From: Streptomyces chilikensis
GTDB lineage: Bacteria; Actinomycetota; Actinomycetes; Streptomycetales; Streptomycetaceae
Length of the DNA: 32,745 nucleotides
NCBI RefSeq assembly: GCF_001642695.1
Contig: NZ_LWCC02000005.1
Span: forward strand, 4,288,630 to 4,321,374
Reading direction: 5' to 3'
This document shows, one piece after another, positions 29,882 through 32,745 of this stretch. The notes under the pieces are model-generated. The model was not told the origin of the DNA, searched no databases, and saw only the letters and a list, made by a program, of their open reading frames with translations. Position numbers and translations under genes: made by a program. Every line of letters begins with the position of its first letter. Within the stretch, counting starts at the first letter, position 1.

Positions 29882-31111
29882 TCACTCCTCATCGGTGGGG
29901 CGCGCCGCGCGTCCGCCACGCCGCGTCGAAGGGTTTCCTCTGCCTGTGCGGGTGGTGGAGAACAGCACGCCGACGTGGGCGGGGCAGGCGCGGAACGGGC
30001 TGGGGCGCCCGGCGACCGCGGTGATCGGGGCGGTGAGGTCCCAGAGCATGTCGACGGCCGTCTCGGTCGCGGCCTCCGCGATGGTGGTCGCCAGACCGGG
30101 CGCCGGGCACCGGTGGACCCCGGCGGACCAGGCGAGGTGGCTGCGGTCGTGGGCGCCGCCGTCCCCCGGACGGTGGGGGTCGACGCCGGTGGCCGCGTGA
30201 TCGACCAGGACCGGGACGCCGGGCGGGACGCGCACGCCGTGGAGCACGGTGGGGCCCACCGCGTAGTGGGCGGACATGGTGGTGGCCGGGCAGCGGCGGG
30301 ACAGCGTCTCGGTGAGCGCCGCCCGCACGGTGACCGAGCCGCCGACCAGCCGGGTCGCGTAGGCCGGATCGGCGACCAGCGCGTGGAGGGTGGTGCCGAT
30401 CCACGCCGCGGTGGGCGCCGCGCCCAGGAGGATCAGGGCGATCACCTGGTGGCAGACCTCGTCGTCGGTGAGGCCCGCCGGATGCGCCAGCAGCCACGAC
30501 GTGAAGTCCTTCGCCGGACGCGCCCGTTTGGCGTCGAGCACCTCCCGCACCATCCCGTGCAGGTCCCACCACGCCGTGGCGGCGTCCGGCTGGGCGTCGG
30601 CGAGCCGGTCGGTCGCCGTCCGCACCCGGTCGGCGGCCTCCGGCGGCAGACCGGCCAGCCCGGTGACGGTCCGGGCGACCACCCGGTCGGCGTACTCGGA
30701 CATCAGGTCCAGGTGGCCGCGCCCGGCCACGTCCTCGATGAGGTCCCGGGCGTGCCGTCGCACCGTCTCGCGCACCGCGTGCGCGTTGACGGAGGCCAGG
30801 CAGTCGCCCACCGCCCTGCGCAGCCTCTCGTGCCGTTCGCCGTCGCTGTGGTGCAGACCGGGCGTGGCCAGATAGGCCAGGCGGGAGGGGACCAGGCCGC
30901 GGTTCAGCGCCTCCCAGTGGCCGGGGTCCTTGCGGAAGGCCGGGCCGGTCAGCACCTCCCGGGCGGCCTGCCAGCCGGTCACCACCAGCACGTGGACGCC
31001 GTCGGCGATCTCCGCCCAGGCCACCGGGCCCTGCGACCGCAGGCGGGAGCGGACGTCCTGTCCGGACAGGGCCGTGCCGTGGAGTCGGGGGACACCCGTG
31101 GAAGTGGTCAT
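29882..31111 (-). CDS. Conservon cytochrome P450, CYP157-like, 409 aa
   Basis: Haem-thiolate protein encoded as the fifth gene of the conservon. The haem ligand is Cys335 in AWSAGVHRCPAPGLA, with Trp and Ser replacing the usual Phe-Gly. The I-helix reads LILLGAAPTAAWIGTT, where the acid of A-G-x-D/E-T is Pro. The K-helix motif is ETLSRRCP, so the ExxR arginine is Ser271. Absence of ExxR is a known property of the CYP157 family found in streptomycete conservons. The ATG overlaps the cvnD stop (ATGA), and the gene's own stop is seven bases from the PucR-type start. Redox partner and substrate are unknown, and monooxygenase activity cannot be assumed. Confidence 0.87.
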   Translation of the reverse strand: MTTSTGVPRLHGTALSGQDVRSRLRSQGPVAWAEIADGVHVLVVTGWQAAREVLTGPAFRKDPGHWEALNRGLVPSRLAYLATPGLHHSDGERHERLRRAVGDCLASVNAHAVRETVRRHARDLIEDVAGRGHLDLMSEYADRVVARTVTGLAGLPPEAADRVRTATDRLADAQPDAATAWWDLHGMVREVLDAKRARPAKDFTSWLLAHPAGLTDDEVCHQVIALILLGAAPTAAWIGTTLHALVADPAYATRLVGGSVTVRAALTETLSRRCPATTMSAHYAVGPTVLHGVRVPPGVPVLVDHAATGVDPHRPGDGGAHDRSHLAWSAGVHRCPAPGLATTIAEAATETAVDMLWDLTAPITAVAGRPSPFRACPAHVGVLFSTTRTGRGNPSTRRGGRAARPTDEE

Positions 31112-31701
31112 CGCGGCTGGGTCTCCTTGGGCCGGAGGACGTCCTTGACCAGGGCGATCAGGGACTGCTTCGCGGATTCGCGGGCACGCGCGTCGATCCG
31201 GATCAGCGGCCGGTCGTCGGGCAGGGTCAGCGCGTCCCGCAGGACCGGTTCGGGGTACACGGGCGCCCGCGGGAAGTCGTTGATCGCGACGACGTACGGC
31301 AGCCCGGCCTCCTCCAGCAGACCGATCGACTCGTAACAGGCGTCGACGTGCCGGGTGTCGAGGAGGACGATGCCGCCCAGCGCGCCGTCGAGGAGGGAAC
31401 GGATCATGTCGGCGAACCGCGGCTGGCCGGGCGCGCCGAACAGGTAGACGACGATGCCGCCGGCCAGCGTGCGCCGCCCGAAGTCCATGGCGACGGTCGT
31501 GGTGGTCTTGGCGGCGGTCGGCAGGTCGTCGACCACCTGCCCCGCCCGGCTCAGCCGCTCCTCGGTGCGCAGCGGCCGGATCTCGGAGACCGCTTCCACG
31601 AGGGTCGTCTTGCCGACCCCGAAGGCGCCCAGGACCACGACCTTCACGGAGGTGGACCCCGGAGGCAGGTAGTGCGGCCGGCTAGAGCTGCTGAAGGCCA
31701 T
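31108..31701 (-). CDS. cvnD: CvnD, MglA/Ras-like small GTPase, 197 aa
   Basis: Membrane-associated signalling GTPase of the conservon. The P-loop VVVLGAFGVGKTTLVEAV covers residues 21-38, with GxxGxGKT at 25-32. A switch-like region containing TEERLS and KTTTTVAMDFGRRTL follows, and the Walker B/G3 region is IVVYLFGAPGQPRF. The base-recognition motif is the variant VVAINDFPRAP, as in other CvnD proteins. The start ATG at 31701 lies 20 bases inside the end of cvnC, and the stop overlaps the P450 start, showing tight translational coupling. It should cycle between GTP and GDP under control of CvnB and the CvnA sensor. Confidence 0.93.
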   Translation of the reverse strand: MAFSSSSRPHYLPPGSTSVKVVVLGAFGVGKTTLVEAVSEIRPLRTEERLSRAGQVVDDLPTAAKTTTTVAMDFGRRTLAGGIVVYLFGAPGQPRFADMIRSLLDGALGGIVLLDTRHVDACYESIGLLEEAGLPYVVAINDFPRAPVYPEPVLRDALTLPDDRPLIRIDARARESAKQSLIALVKDVLRPKETQPR

Positions 31702-32101
31702 GGAGTATCCGTTCCAGGAATTCTTTCTCGTGCGGCTGGGCGAGCGGGACGAACGGGTCGGCCGCGAGGAGGTTCCCGCGGGCCACCAGGTCGGCGACCA
31801 GCGCGCGGACCACGCCGCCGGGCATCTCCAGGTGGGCGGCGACCTCGGCCACCGAGACCACCCCCGGCGCGCAGAGCGCCAGCACCCGGCGGGCCTGCAC
31901 GCCCAGTCCCGCCCTGGGCGCGGAGGGAGCGAGCGAGAGGAGGGTGGCGTGGTCGGTCCGCAGCGGCGGTGGCTCCGGCGCCGCGTGCCCTTCGGCGCCC
32001 TCCGCCCCGCCGGACGCCGCGTCCCGCGTGAGGGGGATGACGGTGTGGGAGCGGACCACCCCGCGGCGGGTGTGCCCGCTTCCCGCCGGTCCGCCGCTCA
32101 C
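31682..32101 (-). CDS. cvnC: CvnC, DUF742 protein, 139 aa
   Basis: Conservon component of unknown biochemical role, with a winged-helix-like DUF742 domain. The N-terminal part (RGVVRSHTVIPLTRDA) and a low-complexity Ala/Pro linker precede the conserved core VLALCAPGVVSVAEVAAHLEMPGGVVRALVADLVARGNLLA, ending with LERILHGLQQL. The last block is the conserved C-terminus of the family. The GTG start overlaps the cvnB stop (GTGA). The usual invariant block near the N-terminus, xRPYxxTxGR, is here degenerate (RGVVRSHTVIP). In the studied cvn9 system, CvnC interacts with the other conservon proteins at the membrane. Confidence 0.92.
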   Translation of the reverse strand: MSGGPAGSGHTRRGVVRSHTVIPLTRDAASGGAEGAEGHAAPEPPPLRTDHATLLSLAPSAPRAGLGVQARRVLALCAPGVVSVAEVAAHLEMPGGVVRALVADLVARGNLLAADPFVPLAQPHEKEFLERILHGLQQL

Positions 32102-32535
32102 GGCCCGGTCGCGAGCTGCCGTTCCCGGGCCTCGAGGTAGGAGCCCAGCCCTTTGATGAGTTTGAGGCTCTTGCCGATCGCGGCCTGGACCCTGGGCGAG
32201 CGGTCGCCCTCCACGGCCACCGCCAGACCGGTGTTCCGGCCGGCCGACAGCACCGCCACCGTCATCTCGGTGAAGTCGATGATGTTGTACTTCATCCGCA
32301 TCTGCTCCGGACGGCCGCCGGAGAACTCCAGGAACACCGAGGTGTGCAGCGACGCCAGCCCGCTGAAGGCCGCGCTGAGCTTCTCGGCGGTGTCGCGGGG
32401 GATGCCGTCGGTATGGGTGAGCATCATCCCGTCGCTGGAGAACAGCACGGCGCCGGTCACGCCGTCGCCGAGCAGGGTGTTGAGCTGGGGGGCCATGTCG
32501 ACGGTGTCGGCGGTGGCGTGTGCGTACTCGGACAT
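32098..32535 (-). CDS. cvnB: CvnB, roadblock/LC7-domain protein, 145 aa
   Basis: GTPase-associated regulatory protein of the conservon. The roadblock/LC7 fold spans about residues 14-110: MAPQLNTLLGDGVTGAVLFSSDGMMLTHTDGIPRDTAEKLSAAFSGLASL, then MRMKYNIIDFTEMTVAVLSAGRNTGLAVAVE. The C-terminal helix (VQAAIGKSLKLIKGLGSYLEARERQLAT) is the usual extension. The ATG follows the cvnA stop by one base, within a GGAGCCTGAGATG arrangement, so it is coupled to the sensor gene. By analogy with MglB/MglA, it is expected to affect the nucleotide state of CvnD. Confidence 0.94.
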   Translation of the reverse strand: MSEYAHATADTVDMAPQLNTLLGDGVTGAVLFSSDGMMLTHTDGIPRDTAEKLSAAFSGLASLHTSVFLEFSGGRPEQMRMKYNIIDFTEMTVAVLSAGRNTGLAVAVEGDRSPRVQAAIGKSLKLIKGLGSYLEARERQLATGP

Positions 32536-32536
32536 C

Positions 32537-32745
32537 TCAGGCTCCTAAGTCGTTCGTGCCGTCGCCGTAGCCCTCCGTCAGGGTGTCCATCACCCGTCCC
32601 AGGTCCGCGGTGAACGTCTCGGGGTCGGGAGCGGCGGCGGGGGTGCGGGGCGGCGCGGCGTGGCGGCGTGGCGCCCGCGGCTGCCGTTTGGGGAGGACGG
32701 GGAGCTCCGGCGCTCCGTGGGCGGCCGCGCCGGCCCCCGGGAAGG
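32537..32745 (-). CDS. cvnA: CvnA, conservon sensor histidine-kinase-like protein (C-terminal end only)
   Basis: Only the last ~69 codons lie in the window. They read GAGAAAHGAPELPVLPKRQP, then a Pro/Arg/Ala-rich stretch, ending DPETFTADLGRVMDTLTEGY and GDGTNDLGA. This matches the proline-rich C-terminal tail that follows the ATPase domain of CvnA proteins (pattern LPxR plus a short terminal helix). Identity rests mainly on position immediately before cvnB; the kinase core and membrane segments are outside the window. The stop (TGA) lies one base from the cvnB start. Confidence 0.8.
   Translation of the reverse strand, partial: FPGAGAAAHGAPELPVLPKRQPRAPRRHAAPPRTPAAAPDPETFTADLGRVMDTLTEGYGDGTNDLGA

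Overview
The window looks like Streptomyces chromosome. It is very GC-rich with strong third-position G/C bias, carries a four-gene conservon (cvnABCD) with its cytochrome P450, a snapalysin-type metalloprotease, and a perfect CebR-type operator TGGGAGCGCTCCCA before a secreted beta-glucosidase. Both strands are used in short operons. No tRNA, rRNA or CRISPR array was recognised.

Layout. (1) 1-6617: 3' part of apolipoprotein N-acyltransferase, a Nudix hydrolase, then a probable 3-hydroxybutyrate unit (dehydrogenase, GAF/PucR-type regulator, convergent MHS-family transporter). (2) 6618-10821: a patchy, accretion-like stretch holding an FKBP rotamase and a divergent esterase/TetR pair, interspersed with gene debris: an IS5-like transposase scrap, a LuxR HTH scrap, the C-terminal part of a TAP-like peptidase and a frameshifted IS701-like transposase fragment. 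Next to the last lies a small inverted repeat exactly bracketed by 11-bp direct repeats. (3) 10822-12728: divergent TetR / FAD monooxygenase pair around a large palindrome. (4) 13097-15430 (minus): GntR(FCD) regulator - KDPG aldolase - 2-keto-3-deoxygluconate kinase, translationally coupled by overlaps. (5) 15683-17440 (minus): snapalysin and an SDR oxidoreductase, separated by a 48-bp palindrome. (6) 17441-20746: CebR boxes, a promoter, a 0.5-kb leader with hairpins, and a GH3-CBM2 beta-glucosidase ending in a long terminator. (7) 20866-27433: DUF1963-like protein, HAD-like protein, group II PLP decarboxylase (minus), orphan roadblock/LC7 protein, ArsR regulator, CsbD-like stress protein, and an acyl-CoA dehydrogenase homologue lacking both usual catalytic glutamates. 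(8) 27515-32745 (minus): conservon cvnA(partial)-cvnB-cvnC-cvnD-P450, extended without real gaps into a PucR-type regulator with two tandem DNA-binding domains and a small unknown protein.

How the parts work together. The conservon is a membrane-associated, GPCR/small-GTPase-like signalling set. Here it appears to share a transcript with a P450 lacking the K-helix ExxR arginine and with a double-HTH PucR protein, which could be a dedicated transcriptional output. The 3-hydroxybutyrate, KDG/KDPG and cellobiose loci are self-contained catabolic or uptake units, each with a visible regulator or operator. The most unusual items are the cvn-P450-PucR extension, the glutamate-less acyl-CoA dehydrogenase, the structured beta-glucosidase leader, and the debris field around 9.6-10.8 kb.
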